A stretch of 64,000 nucleotides of DNA from Balaenoptera acutorostrata (Eukaryota; Chordata; Mammalia; Artiodactyla; Balaenopteridae): contig NC_080079.1 of the NCBI RefSeq assembly GCF_949987535.1, forward strand, positions 53,059,000-53,122,999, read 5' to 3'. Both the position numbers and the translations under genes were made by a program. Numbering within the stretch: the first letter of the stretch is position 1; every line of letters begins with the position of its first letter. Shown here one piece after another: positions 43,571 through 54,337 of the stretch. The notes below the pieces were generated by a model that was given only the letters and a program-made list of their open reading frames with translations, was not told the DNA's origin and searched no databases.

Positions 43571-44389
43571 CATGCAGAGGACGCCAACTTCAGAAGCTCA
43601 ACTTCTCCCTGAACAAAATGAGATTTTTCAGCGTCTATGTGGAAGTGGAGGGGCCTCTCACTTTCCAATCCTTGTGTAAATGGCAGTCATCTACTTGACA
43701 TAGGTATCATTTCTCTAAATAGAAGGTGAAGTAGGATCCCAAGCTCTTGTTTTGTCTGAGAAAGGAGGAAATCCAGAGACCACCCACAGAAACCCTGCAG
43801 CTGTGTGTTTACTGATATCTGGTGGCTGAGCAGAGAGATGCTTTTTTCAGATGCGTGGTTAGAATCCTTCTCTGGTGCACATGAATCTCTGTGCAGCTGA
43901 GATTTTCTTGCATTTGTCTGCCGCGAGCAGCGTTAGTTAATGAGGCCTGGGCTAGGCACACAGGTAATCACCCTCTTCCCTCCTCTCACCCCCTTGCCCC
44001 TGTGACAGACAGTTCATTCGTTTGGAAAAATTCATTAACCTACAGTAACACTTTTCACTGGTGACAACTCGAAGTAAAAGCAGCCTGGCATTTCTTACTT
44101 TTCACAGACTATTCTTGCAGCTGCCTGAGAATCACACACATTTCAAAAGGACAAAAAATAGCCTTAGACTTGGGATCAGTGCTCCTCTTGTAAAAGCACT
44201 GAGCTGAAGCTCTGCGGTTGCCTAAAAGTGATTCTGGTCTGTATTACAAGTTGATGGCCAAGACATCTGAGGAACTGTAGAGTGGAGGGTGGGAAGGGAT
44301 GAAATGTACATTTATCACCTACTATGTGCCATGCACTTTTACTTTGCAAATGTAGCTCCTTAATCGTTAAGACCACCTGCAAATAAGGA
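43571..44389. other. Unassigned stretch
   Basis: No gene was recognised. A MIR-like piece may lie at 44290-44390 ('ATTTATCACCTACTATGTGC'). Confidence 0.5.
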
Positions 44390-44660
44390 GGGAACTGGTG
44401 TTTATTAAAATCTACTAGGTGCTCTGCTTGATGCTAGGCACTCTGTCGTATTTGCCATCTAATTTAACCTGCAGCCCCTGCAAAGATTGGACATAATTGT
44501 TATTTTATAGATGAAGAAGGTGAGGTTTGGAGAGAGATTAAGTAAACCCCAGAGCCAGGATTTAAATTCAACTCCTCCCACACCGAAACTCATACTCTTC
44601 CAACTTCACTACAAGGTCACTGTCACTGACAGCCAAGTGGTGGACTTTTAGAAGGGGCGG
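44390..44660 (+). repeat. MIR SINE relic, nearly full length
   Basis: 'CTACTAGGTGCTCTGCTTGA', 'TGCTAGGCACTCTGTCGTAT', 'TTTTATAGATGAAGAAGGTG' and 'AGAGCCAGGATTTAAATTCA' give the MIR order. Confidence 0.85.
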
Positions 44661-44714
44661 GTTGCTCTTCTGTAGTTCCCAGGTCCAAGAGATTGCTCAG
44701 CTTGGGGGTCAAGG

Positions 44715-44960
44715 GCAGTCTAGTAGGGCAGCTAAGAGTGTGAGCTTTGAGTCAAATCCATCTGTGTTTAATTCCCAACTCAGCTGGAAGTTGCAATCAA
44801 ATTAACCTCTCAGAGGCTCAGTTTCCTCAACTGGAAAATGGGGATAAAAATAGTACTACCCTCAGAGGAATAATGTGAGGAACAATGAGACAATAATATA
44901 GGTTTTAGTGTGACTCCAGATACATTAAATAATAAGTGTTTAGTAAGTGCTAATTATCAT
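44715..44960 (-). repeat. MIR SINE relic, nearly full length
   Basis: 'TGAGTCAAATCCATCTGTGT', 'CTCAGAGGCTCAGTTTCCTC', 'AACTGGAAAATGGGGATAAA' and 'TTTAGTAAGTGCTAATTATC' give the reversed MIR order. It faces the MIR at 44390. Confidence 0.85.
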
Positions 44961-46289
44961 TACTAATTTTACTACGTGTAGAATCAAGTTCCTTTTGGCT
45001 GAAAAGGACAGACATCACTGACCTCAGATCACATGAATATAGGGTGGGGCTATTGCAAAGCTGTGAAGAGCAGCCGGACTGGAAAGTCAGATATGGATGC
45101 TCCTTTCTCCATCTCCCCTGGGCCCACATGTCATCCTCACCACTGCTTCTCTTGCTGGATCTGGGTCTTCTTTCTCTTGACCAGAGTGCTCTGTTCACTT
45201 GTTTTGCTCAACTCCAAGTAAGGCTTCCCAAGCTCCGAGTCTGCATACCACTTTATCTTAAGCACCTGCCATCTATAATGGACTTATGGACTCCCAGGAC
45301 ATAATTTAAAATTAATGAGAGAGCATCATGCTAGTTGAAGGCCAGCAAACAGATGGACATCTGCAGTCTGGGGTTTGTTGGCTATGTTGAATGGTGTTTA
45401 CTCTCTGTTGTAGGGACCAGGTCTCTATAAGCACTATAGGTGAAGCAAGCAGCCAAGTATGTCTACAATAGGGATTTGGATTATTTCTTTCAATGTGTTT
45501 TAGAATTTCCTATTTTCTCTCTCTTTGTCCTTCAATCCATTCTTCAGTTGGGCACAGGTAATTCATTGGCTTGTTGAGAGATAAGAATTTGAAAATTAAG
45601 AATCTGAGGTGATAAAAGCCTTTTTCCTAGAAATGGCAAATTAGCAAAAAAAAAAAAAAAAAAAAGCAGAGAAGGATGGATTCATGTGTTTGGGCCTGTT
45701 ACAAGAAGGACTGTCCTATGCTTCAAGCCTTAAATGACCTCTTTGGGACATTATCTTCTGCATTGTATGGGCAGCCCTTGATAGGTGTTTCCCTGTTTCT
45801 TTCTGTCTCTTATGCCTTTTGACATAATTGCTGCTATTTTTCATTAGAGAAGAATTTTCTTGGAGAAAATTACTTTCTCAACCCTTTACTGTTAGTTATC
45901 ATGACCTAAAAGTCATTGGCAAGTTCTAGAGCCAGGATTTTGTCTTTTTGTTTCAAGACCTAATTGGCTGGAAATTATGAGCAAACTGACTCAGCTCATT
46001 GAAGAACCTCCCAAATAAATTCCAAAAACTCTGCTAGGGTTAGTTACTCATCCATGACATGGTGATTATGAGCATTGAATGGAAGTTTAAGCAAATGGTT
46101 TGGGGATTAGAAGAATAATTCAGATGGATGCAGAATCTATCCTGCCTCCTAGGGTGGGTTGGGGCTGGAAACAGCTCTGGACTCATTGTAGAGTGTGCAG
46201 AATTTGTTGTAAACAATCACTTATTCATTCATACATTTAATCAAAAATATTTACTGAATATTTATGGTGTGCCAGTCTAGTAGAGAGAG
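44961..46289. other. Unassigned stretch with A21 tract
   Basis: No gene or named repeat was recognised. An A tract of about 21 bases lies at 45645-45665 with no SINE or L1 attached. Bases 46230-46289 resemble the old repeat motif ('AAATATTTACTGAATATTTA'). Confidence 0.5.
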
Positions 46290-46640
46290 TAAAGCTCACA
46301 AAATATGCCTATGGTCTCCTATATTTCCCAGACCCTTTTGCAGTTAGTTGGGGCTGCAGACTCCTCTTGGCCGAGGATCTATGAGGGGGCATGTCCCTCT
46401 GGGGCCAAAATATTCAGTCGCTGGCACAAGACCCTTCTGCATATGAGCAGCTCCTGTGACTGAGGAGCTATATATTCCAGATTGTGTAGCTATGGTAGAA
46501 TGGTGTATCCTCTGTCTCCCTGGGTCCCTCAGTGACAATGTGGAACAGAGCCCCCTACTAACTCATAAAGGGAATGTAGCATGAGTAATAAAGAAATAGA
46601 CCTTTATTGTATTACACCACTGACTTTTGAAGTTTGAAGA
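46290..46640 (+). repeat. Ancient ERVL-type LTR relic (LTR16/LTR33-like)
   Basis: The order 'CCAGACCCTTTTGCAGTTAG', 'CTGTCTCCCTGGGTCCCTCA', 'TAATAAAGAAATAGACCTTT' and 'ATTACACCACTGACTTTTGA' resembles old LTRs with a poly(A) signal near the end. The family name is from memory and uncertain. No retroviral genes are attached. Confidence 0.5.
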
Positions 46641-47039
46641 TTTGGTTTTGTGGCCTCACCTAGTCTCTCCTGCATAATTCAGCTAGGCATTGTGTTAAAT
46701 GATAATGTTCAACCAAGAATAAAATATTCATAGCTCCTATGGAGTTGTAATCTAGTCAGGGAGACACAAATTATTCAAACCATCATGCAAGTAAACAAAA
46801 CTTTGAAAGTGATTCAGAGAGTGTCAGAGAGCTATGATGAAATGTTCATAGCTCTCTCTTTACAGAACATGGGCTTGGTCAACCTCGGAATGACCTTATG
46901 TCATCCTCATCATAAACTGAGAGTGAAGAAGTCCTCTTTGTGTTGCTATAAAAATATAGCTGCAAAAAATGAATTCAACCTGACTCTTAAAGATACAATG
47001 TTAGTGCCCAGAGGTGGCAGACTCATGAAAGGGCTTCCC
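46641..47039. other. Unassigned stretch with old repeat motif
   Basis: Bases 46680-46800 carry an old repeat motif ('GTTGTAATCTAGTCAGGGAG'). No gene was recognised. Confidence 0.45.
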
Positions 47040-47220
47040 TTTTCTGAATTAATAATTGTAGTAATAATCATGATAATAATAGTGCTAACTAATATGTCAG
47101 GCTGGGTAAACAACCCAGATAAATCTTTGCTCTCATTGAGCTTATCGACTAGTAGGTAGGTTTTACTCCTGAGGAAACTGGCTTGGAGAATTCAAGGGAC
47201 ACACAATCAGGAAGGGGAGA
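47040..47220 (+). repeat. Possible MIR relic
   Basis: 'TAATAATAGTGCTAACTAAT' and 'TTACTCCTGAGGAAACTGGC' fit a diverged plus-strand MIR. Confidence 0.5.
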
Positions 47221-47733
47221 AGAAGGGGACCAAATGCTAGAAGTACAGGTAACAGCTGCCAGGGCCTGCCCCTATAGCCAGGGATCATCACTAGGGAAGG
47301 GGAAGTTGTTAGGTACACACCCCAAGAGGGCTGACTGTTTTTTACTCTTTTATTTACTATGGCTGTTCGTATTTGCTCAATTTTTCTGTATAGCTGCCAA
47401 ACCCATTACTGATCTGCATATACTTACTTAGTTCATTAAGAAAGGACCTGGCTGACAAGCTGTACAATCTCTCTTGAGACCAGTAGCTGGACATGTGGAC
47501 ATGCAGCAGAGATAACACTTGCAGGATGATATACATTATGTAGCTCCTCTGAGCTCCTTGATGAGGATAACTGAGACTTGTCTTCTGCAGTGCTAAGTAG
47601 ATGCTTAATGACAGAATATAGGACATTGTGCTTATAATGCATTTTATAGGAAAAAAGCAGGTATTGGATTCCTGTTATAATATTCTTCTTTCATTGATCT
47701 GATGTGTCCTATTGATTTACCCTAATAGGATAC
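47221..47733. other. Unassigned stretch
   Basis: No gene or named repeat was recognised. The last five bases GATAC are the left target site of the LTR. Confidence 0.5.
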
Positions 47734-48121
47734 TGTGATGATAAATTTTATGTGTCAACTTGGCTGGGCCATAATGTCCAAATATGTGGTCAAACATTAT
47801 TCTGAGTGTTTCTTTGGTTGTGGTTTTGGATGAGACTAACAATTAAATTGGTGAACCTTGAATAAAGCAGATTGTCCTCCATAATGTGGGTGGGCCTCAT
47901 CCAATCAGTTGAAGACTTGAACAGAACAAATGACTGACTTCCTCCAAGCAAGAGGGAATTCTGTAGCAATTCTCTGGGTCTCCAGCCTGATGGCCCATCC
48001 TGCAGATTTTGAACTTGCCAGCCTCCATAATTGCATGAACCAATTACTTAAAATAAATGTTCTGTACATGTACACATCTCACCTATTGCCTCTGGTTCTC
48101 TAGAGAACTCTGATTAATACA
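47734..48121 (+). mobile_element. Solo LTR of an ancient ERVL-type retrovirus (MLT2-like)
   Basis: The LTR begins TGTGATGATAAATTTTATGT and ends CTGATTAATACA, so it keeps the TG...CA ends. A 5-bp target-site duplication GATAC flanks it (47729-47733 and 48122-48126). Internal landmarks are 'GTGGGTGGGCCTCATCCAAT' and an AATAAA polyadenylation signal near 48053. At 388 bp it is shorter than the family norm, with a loss in the 3' half. A lone LTR remains after recombination between two LTRs; no viral genes are present. Confidence 0.85.
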
Positions 48122-48224
48122 GATACCCATTTATTTAAACTCCCAAACCTCCACATTTATTTAATACCTATTATATGCCAGGTACTGTTGGCAAAACAAA
48201 AAAGAATAAGCCATATTGTCCGCC

Positions 48225-48380
48225 TTCAAACTCTATTCATTCATCATTTATTTAGAAAATATTTACTGACTATCTCCTATGTTGCAGACACTGTTCTAGG
48301 CACTTGAGATACAGCAGTAACAAAACAGACCTGAATTCTTGCCCTCATGAGTTCTGGGGGAACATAGGCAGGCAATAAAC
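48225..48380 (+). repeat. Ancient interspersed repeat, family uncertain
   Basis: 'CATTCATCATTTATTTAGAA', 'CAGACACTGTTCTAGGCACT' and 'AGATACAGCAGTAACAAAAC' form a very common old mammalian repeat tail. The SINE inserted at its right end. Confidence 0.55.
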
Positions 48381-48394
48381 AAAGTATACAAGTA

Positions 48395-48690
48395 GGGCTT
48401 CCCTGGTGGCGCAGTGGTTGAGAGTCTGCCTGCTAATGCGGGGGACACGGGTTCGAGCCCTGGTCTGGGAAGATCCCACATGCCGCGGAGCAACTAGGCC
48501 CGTGAGCCACAACTACTGAGCCTGCGCATCTGGAGCCTGTGCTCCACAACAGGAGAGGCCTTGATAGTGAAAGGCCCGCGCACCGCGATGAAGAGTGGCC
48601 CCCGCTTGCCACAACTAGAGAAAGCCCTCGCACAGAAACGAAGACCCAACACAGCCAAAAATAAAGAAATAAATAAATTAAAAAAAAAAA
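48395..48690 (+). mobile_element. CHR-family SINE, 'CTCTTCATCGCGG' variant, plus strand
   Basis: This is the only plus-strand CHR copy. It begins GGGCTTCCCTGGTGGCGCAG, has the A-box region TGGCGCAGTGG and the intact B box GGTTCGAGCCC, and ends in (AAAT)n plus an A14 run. The 14-bp target-site duplication AAAGTATACAAGTA is perfect (48381-48394 and 48691-48704). The intact head, clean tail and perfect duplication mark it as one of the youngest insertions here. It lies 22 bases from the mariner. Confidence 0.98.
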
Positions 48691-48726
48691 AAAGTATACA
48701 AGTAAAATAAAAAAGTAAAAATTGTT

Positions 48727-49962
48727 GTGTTGGCCAGAAAGTTCATTTGATTTTTCCCATAGGATGGCTCTAGTAGTGCTTAGTTGTCTTTAACTTTGTT
48801 TGAAACAATTTTGTTAGATTGTATTGTGACAGCTGTTGTATCAGCATGCATTTAAAAAAAACTTATAAAAATTGGTGAATTTTTGTGTAGCCATTTTAAT
48901 ATTGAAGATGGAAGAAAAAAACATTTTCAGCATATTATGCTTTATTATTTCAAGAAAGGTAAAAACATAACTGAAACGCAAGAAAAGATTTGTGCAGTGT
49001 ATGGAGAAGGTGCTGCAACTGACTGAATGTGTCAAAAGTGGTTTGCAAAGTTTCGTGCTGGAGATTTTTCACTGGACGATGCTCCACGGTCGGGTAGACC
49101 AGTTGAAGGTGATAGTGATCAAATTGAGACATTAATTGAGAACAATCAACGTTATATACCACATGGGAGATAGCTGACACTCAAAATATCCAAATCAAGC
49201 TTTGAAAGTCATTTACACCAGCTTGCTTATGTTAATTGCTTTGATATTTGGGTTCCACATAAGTTAAGTGAAAAAAGCCTTCTTGACCATATTTCCTCAT
49301 GCGATTCTCTACTTAAATGTAATGAAAATGTTCCATTTTCAAAACAAATTTTGACAGGTGATGAAAAGTGGAGGCTGTACAATAATGTGGAATGGAAGAG
49401 ATTGTGGGGCAAGCGAAATGAACCACCACCAACCACACCAAAGTCTGGTCTTCATCCAAAGAAGATGCTGATGTGTATACGGTGGGATTGGAAGGGAGTC
49501 CTCTATTATGAGCTCCTTCCGGAAAACCAAACGATTAATTCCAACAAGTAATGCTCCCAGTTAGACCAACTGAAAGCAGTACTTGACGAAAAGCATCTGG
49601 AATTAGTCAACAGAAAACGCATAATCTTCCATCAGGATAATACAATACCACATGTTTCTTTGATGACCAGGCAAAAACTGTTCCAGCTTGGCTGGGAAGT
49701 TCTGATTCATCCACCGTATTCACCAGACATTGCACCTTTGGATTTCCGTTTATTTTGGTATTTACGAAATTCTCTTAATGGAAGAAATTTCAATTCCCTG
49801 GAAAAGGCACCTGGAACAGTTCTTTGCTCAAAAAGATAAAAAGTTTTGGGAAGATGGAATTATGAAGTTGCCTGAAAAATGGCAGAAGGTAGTGGAACAA
49901 AACGGTGAATATGTTGTTCAATAAAGTTCTTGGTAAAAATGAAAAATGTGTCTTTTATTTTT
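48727..49962 (+). mobile_element. Mariner DNA transposon (Mariner1/Btmar-like), right end lost
   Basis: The left terminal repeat (GTGTTGGCCAGAAAGTTCAT) starts at about 48727. It is followed by the family's leader and a decayed transposase gene. The right part ends in 'GAAAAATGTGTCTTTTATTT' and runs straight into an L1 3' tail at 49963, so the right terminal repeat is missing. The same family is known to me from cattle. Loss of the right end and the broken gene make it immobile. Confidence 0.93.
48908..49924 (+). pseudogene. Mariner transposase, degraded, catalytic triad still readable
   Basis: The decayed gene spans 1,017 bases, about 339 codons, near the usual 345. Conserved pieces are the linker RSGRP near 49090, WVPHKL near 49250, TGDEKW and HPPYSPD. 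The three catalytic aspartates are codons 49360-49362, 49636-49638 and 49741-49743. All three share one frame and have the mariner spacing D92D34D. At least two frameshifts and several stops break it. The TGA at 49024-49026 and the TAA at 49549-49551 interrupt conserved blocks; the first fits decay of a CGA codon. Transposase cuts and pastes DNA at TA sites. Confidence 0.92.
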
Positions 49963-51104
49963 TATTTCTTTTAACATCTTTATTGGAGTATAATTGCTTT
50001 ACAATGGTGTGTTAGTTTCTGCTTTATAACAAAGTGAATCAGCTATACATATACATATATCCCCATATCCCCTCCCTCTTGGGTCTCCCTCCCATCCTCC
50101 CTATCCCACTCCTCTATGTGGTCACAAAGCACTGAGCTGATCTCCCTGTGCTATGTGGCTGCTTCCCACTAGCTATCTATTTTACATTTGGTAGTGTATA
50201 TATATCCATGACACTCTCTCACTTCATCTCAGCTTACCCTTCCCCCTCCCCGTGTCCTCAAGTCCATTCTCTACGTCTGTGTCTTTATTCCTGTCCTGCC
50301 CCTAGGTTCATCAGAACCATTTTTTTTTTCTTTTTTCTTTTTAGATTCCATATATATGTGTTAGCATACGGTATTTGCTTTTCTCTTTCTGACTTACTTC
50401 ACTCTGTATAACAGACTCTAGGTCCATCCACCTCATTACAAATAATTCAGTTTCATTTCTTTTTATGGCTGAGTAATATTCCATTGTATATATGTGCCAC
50501 ATCTTCTTTATCCATTCATCTGTTGATGGACACTTAGGTTGCTTCCATGTCCTGGCTATTGTAATAGAGCTGCAATGAACATTGTGGTACATGACTCTTT
50601 TTGAATTCTGGTTTTCTCAGGGTATATGCCCAGTAGTGGGATTGCTGGGTCTCATGGTAGTTCTATTTTTAGTCTTTAAAGGAACCTCCATACTGTTCTC
50701 CATAGTGGCTGTATCAATTTACATTCCCACCAACAGTGCAAGAGTGTTCCCTTTTCTCCACACCCTCTCCAGCATTTATTGTTTGTAGATTTTTTGATGA
50801 TGGCCATTCTGACTGGTGTGAGGTGATACCTTGTTGTAGTTTTGATTTGCATTTCTCTAATGATTAGTGATGTTGAGCATCCTTGCATGTGTTTGTCGGC
50901 AATGTGTATATCTTCTTTGGAGAAATGTCTATTTAGGTCTTCTGCCCACTTTTGGATTGGGTTGTTTGTTTTTTGATATTGAGCTGCGTAAGCTGCTTAT
51001 AAATTTTGGAGATTAATCCTTTGTCAGTTGCTTCATTTGCAAATATTTTCTCCCATTCTGAGGGTTGTCATTTCGTCTTGTCTATGTTTTCCTTTGCTCT
51101 GCAC
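49963..51104 (-). mobile_element. 5'-truncated L1, 3' part of ORF2 and UTR
   Basis: The reversed L1 starts at the left with its 3' end ('AACATCTTTATTGGAGTATA') and reaches into the ORF2 C-terminus, where the cysteine motif [19 protein letters not shown] is open (50888-50676). Homology stops at 'TTTCCTTTGCTCTGCA'. No target-site duplication was found, and the mariner right end is absent at the other side, so insertion with target deletion or a later deletion is likely. It belongs to the same 3' end type as 55203-55487. Confidence 0.95.
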
Positions 51105-51189
51105 CCCTTAAATGCTTGAGGAGCACTTTCTCCAGGCAGCAAACTCCACTTCCCAGTGTGGTAGGAACTCAAAGATATTAATGCAAAGG

Positions 51190-51300
51190 TGCTGAGTTCA
51201 AGTACAGCACTGTCATTGCCAACTCTATGAATTTGGTCAGACCACCCTTCTTATATTGTTTCTTCATCTATTATATGTCTAGAATAAAACACTGCAACCT
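51190..51300 (-). repeat. Possible MIR relic
   Basis: 'GTGCTGAGTTCAAGTACAGC' and 'GTTTCTTCATCTATTATATG' fit a reversed, diverged MIR. Confidence 0.45.
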
Positions 51301-52764
51301 TTACTTGGATGACGCATTTCGAGAAAGCCCTTTTGACATGCTCAAAATATAGTATTTCTCTTTGGTGTACTGAGAAATGTGCACAATACGTTTTCCTGCT
51401 GCTTCCCCTCTCATCCCTCACCTGTCTCAGATTCCCGTTGTGTGTGTCTATGCTGGGGGGATTGAGAGTGAGAGGAGGCTGTAGGTTACTGTCATGGGGT
51501 AAGGCTCAGAAATAGGGATAAGATCTCTGTTTTTCACTTAATCTGACAATTAAAACAGATATTAGTGGCTTATCTTTAAAATATGTCAAAATGTTTTTCA
51601 TCAAAATAGTAGCATCAAAGAGGTTGCAAAAAAGTCAGCATAGTAAAATGTTTTGTGTCCATCCATCCACCTCATAAAGTTGTACAAAGATATGAGAATA
51701 AAACAATCTATAGGACAAAGTTTTGTACACTAAGTTGCTGAGTAAGTGCTAAGTGTTATTGTTGTAAACCAACATGCCTTTGCTTGAAAACTATTGCATT
51801 TGAGATCCACTACTATGCAATATCCTAACCTCTCTGAGTTGGCAGGATATGGGGAAAATTAATAGTCAGTGTGATGGGGGGTCAGTCAAGGACAGCTCCC
51901 GCGAGGAGGTGAGATCTGGGCCAGGTCTCCAAGGCGGTGATCCACACGGATTTGCGGAAACAAGGGTGTGAAGAGCTCTGGGGGCTGGAGGTAAGAATTG
52001 GCAAGCTGGGGGCAGGCCCCGGGCATCAGCTCCTTGCAGTCTTCTGCTGCTGACAGGAGTACCTCTTGCTTTTTGTGTGAGAATATGGATGAGTTCTATT
52101 AGTTCAGCTACGCAGGAAGAGCTCTCACTCTGTGATTGATCCCCAGGCTGTCAACAGGCAACTGAGGTGTTTCAAGTAGATGGGCTGCCAGCCCCTCTTC
52201 CTCTACCTGCCTTCGCCTTCCTAGTCAAGAGCTGACAAGATGCCTCCTCCTCCCATAAATCATCAGTCTGGCCACACCCAGATGGGGAGAGGGGAATGTT
52301 TTCTATTTTCATTATTATATTTTTAGCCACTCACGCTATCATGCTTTGTAAGCACCCTAAGATTTCAGAGAGTAAATCATTAATATCCTATTTGGGAAAG
52401 TCAGTCGTATGTAACTGCAGCATTGGCAAAGTAAATGGAAAGTGGAAGGCTAGGAGCAGGGAATTAATTATCCTGTGCTGCAGACAGAACTAGGGCAGGT
52501 GTTTATGGGTTCCATCTAGCCGCTGCCATGGCTGTGCTGGCTCTCATCAGTGAGATTCATGTCCATGGGGCACATCTTCCCATTCCCTGCCAAGCAGCGC
52601 TCTAGCCCCAGCAATATTACTGTGAATTCAGAAAAAAATAGAATCTCTATTGATAACATTCCTTGAGGGGATGGTGTATTAGAAAGCCACATCCCTTCCC
52701 CTCAGGCAAGTTTTGTTAGAATGGCCATTCTGGACATTTCTCAAATACACACTTAAGAGAACAT
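51301..52764. other. Unassigned non-coding stretch
   Basis: No gene was recognised. A GC-rich segment (51880-52060) includes 'GGAGGTGAGATCTGGGCCAG', which resembles an old repeat rather than a splice site. The last ten bases are the left target site of the next L1. Confidence 0.5.
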
Positions 52765-53036
52765 TATTATAGTTCCCAGGGGAGAAAGGAGGGCAGGGAG
52801 GGATAAATTGGGAGCTTGGGATTGACATATACACACTACTATATATAAAATAGGTAACTAATAAGGACCTACTGTATAGCATAGGGAACTCTACCCAATA
52901 CTCTGTAATGACCTATATGGGAAAAGAATCTAAAAAAGAGTGGGTATATGTATATATATAATTGATTCACTTTGCTGTACACCTGAAGTTAACACAACAT
53001 TGTAAATCAACTATACTCCAATAAAAATTAAAAAAA
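52765..53036 (+). mobile_element. 5'-truncated L1 3' end, plus strand
   Basis: The 272 bases show an L1 3' untranslated region ('GGGATTGACATATACACACT', 'CTGTATAGCATAGGGAACTC', 'ACTATACTCCAATAAAAATT') ending in an A tail. A perfect 10-bp target-site duplication AAGAGAACAT flanks it (52755-52764 and 53037-53046). The type is close to that at 25392. Confidence 0.93.
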
Positions 53037-53046
53037 AAGAGAACAT

Positions 53047-54079
53047 GAGGCCAAACATCACCTTTGGGCGTTACAGCAAATGGGTCTGGGATGGGAAAGG
53101 TCTCCCCAACTTACATGGGGATTAATAAATGTACCCTTGAATGAGTGTAAAATAATGAGAATTTTAAAAATTGGTCCTAAGATAATTGTTATCCTCTTGG
53201 TTCCAAATCCTTTCGCTTCTTTTGACGTCGTCTGTCCTCTGATCGGGACCTCATGATCCTCAGTCTGTATCTCTTCTGCCTTTTGTCTCTGGCAATTTCC
53301 AATCTCAATTCAGCAACTGCCATTGCTGTTAAAGCTGCCTTGCATGTGGCATTATTCTGATGTTATTGCGCTAAAAGACCTCTCCAATAGGGGCGAGGGC
53401 AGTCAACATCACAGAGGGCGAAGAGGGCAGATACTGCTCCTCTGCCATGTGAAGCTTTGGGCTCAGGAAGCGGGAATCCTCAAGACAGTCTTAAGGATGG
53501 TGCTGTTGCCCTGAAGGTCTGGTTCCCGGGCTGTGTGGGTTGAGGCTGACCAGCTTCTGTGCAAGAGACAAGATGACCTTGTGGGCCTAGGGCTTGGCTG
53601 GCCAGCTCCCATTTTTAAGGGGATCTGCCTCTTTTTTTTTTTTGGTCATCTCTTTTCTGGGGCTTCAGAGGCTGACTTATATTCAGTAAATAGTTCGGCT
53701 GTGACCTGGACATGGGTGTGTACAGGGCTGTTGCATTGCATCACTCCATGATGGCCCTGCATATTTAGAAAACAAAGCAAAGCAACACTTTGCTGGGTAA
53801 ATAAGTTGTGCACTCCTAGAACGAGGACTGCAGCGTTAAATGAAACAACACACACATGTGCATGCACACATACCCACACATATTGCTTCTAATTATTAGC
53901 TTCAAGAACAAAATGACATTTTCTTACTTAATCTAGCATAGGATGAAAATTTTAATATGATTTTATTTCCACTCTCTCTACATTTCTACTCCATCCTTCC
54001 CTTCCCTGTCACATTTCCTTGAATTTTTTCATAGGGTTTGGGAATTTAGATTGAGATTATTAACAAATTAATTTCTTTG
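53047..54079. other. Unassigned stretch with a basic minus-strand frame
   Basis: No gene was recognised. On the minus strand 53323-53189 encodes about 45 residues rich in arginine and lysine (RRRQKKRKD). A T12 run lies at about 53632-53643. Confidence 0.45.
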
Positions 54080-54148
54080 TAATGACAATCGCCAACTCTA
54101 TGCTGGACACTAATGTAAGCCTTTATATTTAATCCTCACAACAAGATT
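54080..54148 (+). repeat. MIR fragment, interrupted
   Basis: 'CTCTATGCTGGACACTAATG' and 'ATTTAATCCTCACAACAAGA' give the MIR 5' half. The right half is missing where the truncated SINE begins. Confidence 0.7.
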
Positions 54149-54149
54149 T

Positions 54150-54337
54150 ATTTTTTTTTTAATTTTAATTTTTATTTTTTTTAAAAATTTTTATTTATTT
54201 ATTTATGGCTGTGTTGGGTCTTCGTTTCTGTGCGAGGGCTTTCTCTAGTTGCGGCAAGCGGGGGCCACTCTTCATCGCGGTGCGCGGGCCTCTCACTGTC
54301 GCGGCCTCTCTTGTTGCGGAGCACAGGCTCCAGACAC
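54150..54337 (-). mobile_element. CHR-family SINE lacking its tRNA head
   Basis: The reversed element has a long A/T tail and the young 'CTCTTCATCGCGG' body block but ends at 'GCACAGGCTCCAGAC', so the head with both promoter boxes (about 120 bases) is missing. No clear target-site duplication was found. Truncated reverse transcription or a later deletion that also removed part of the MIR would explain this. Confidence 0.9.

Noticed and set aside
45645..45665. A21 tract as the tail of a retrocopy
   Set aside because: The sequence to its left ends in unrelated DNA, no polyadenylation signal is at the right distance and no target-site duplication was found.
48395..48470. tRNA gene prediction at the SINE head
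   Set aside because: The A and B boxes resemble a tRNA, but the acceptor stem does not close and the sequence is followed by the CHR body and an A tail.
51880..52060. Candidate exon with GAGGTGAG and GGAGGTAAG splice-donor-like strings
   Set aside because: No matching acceptor or open frame was found, and the wording resembles an old interspersed repeat.
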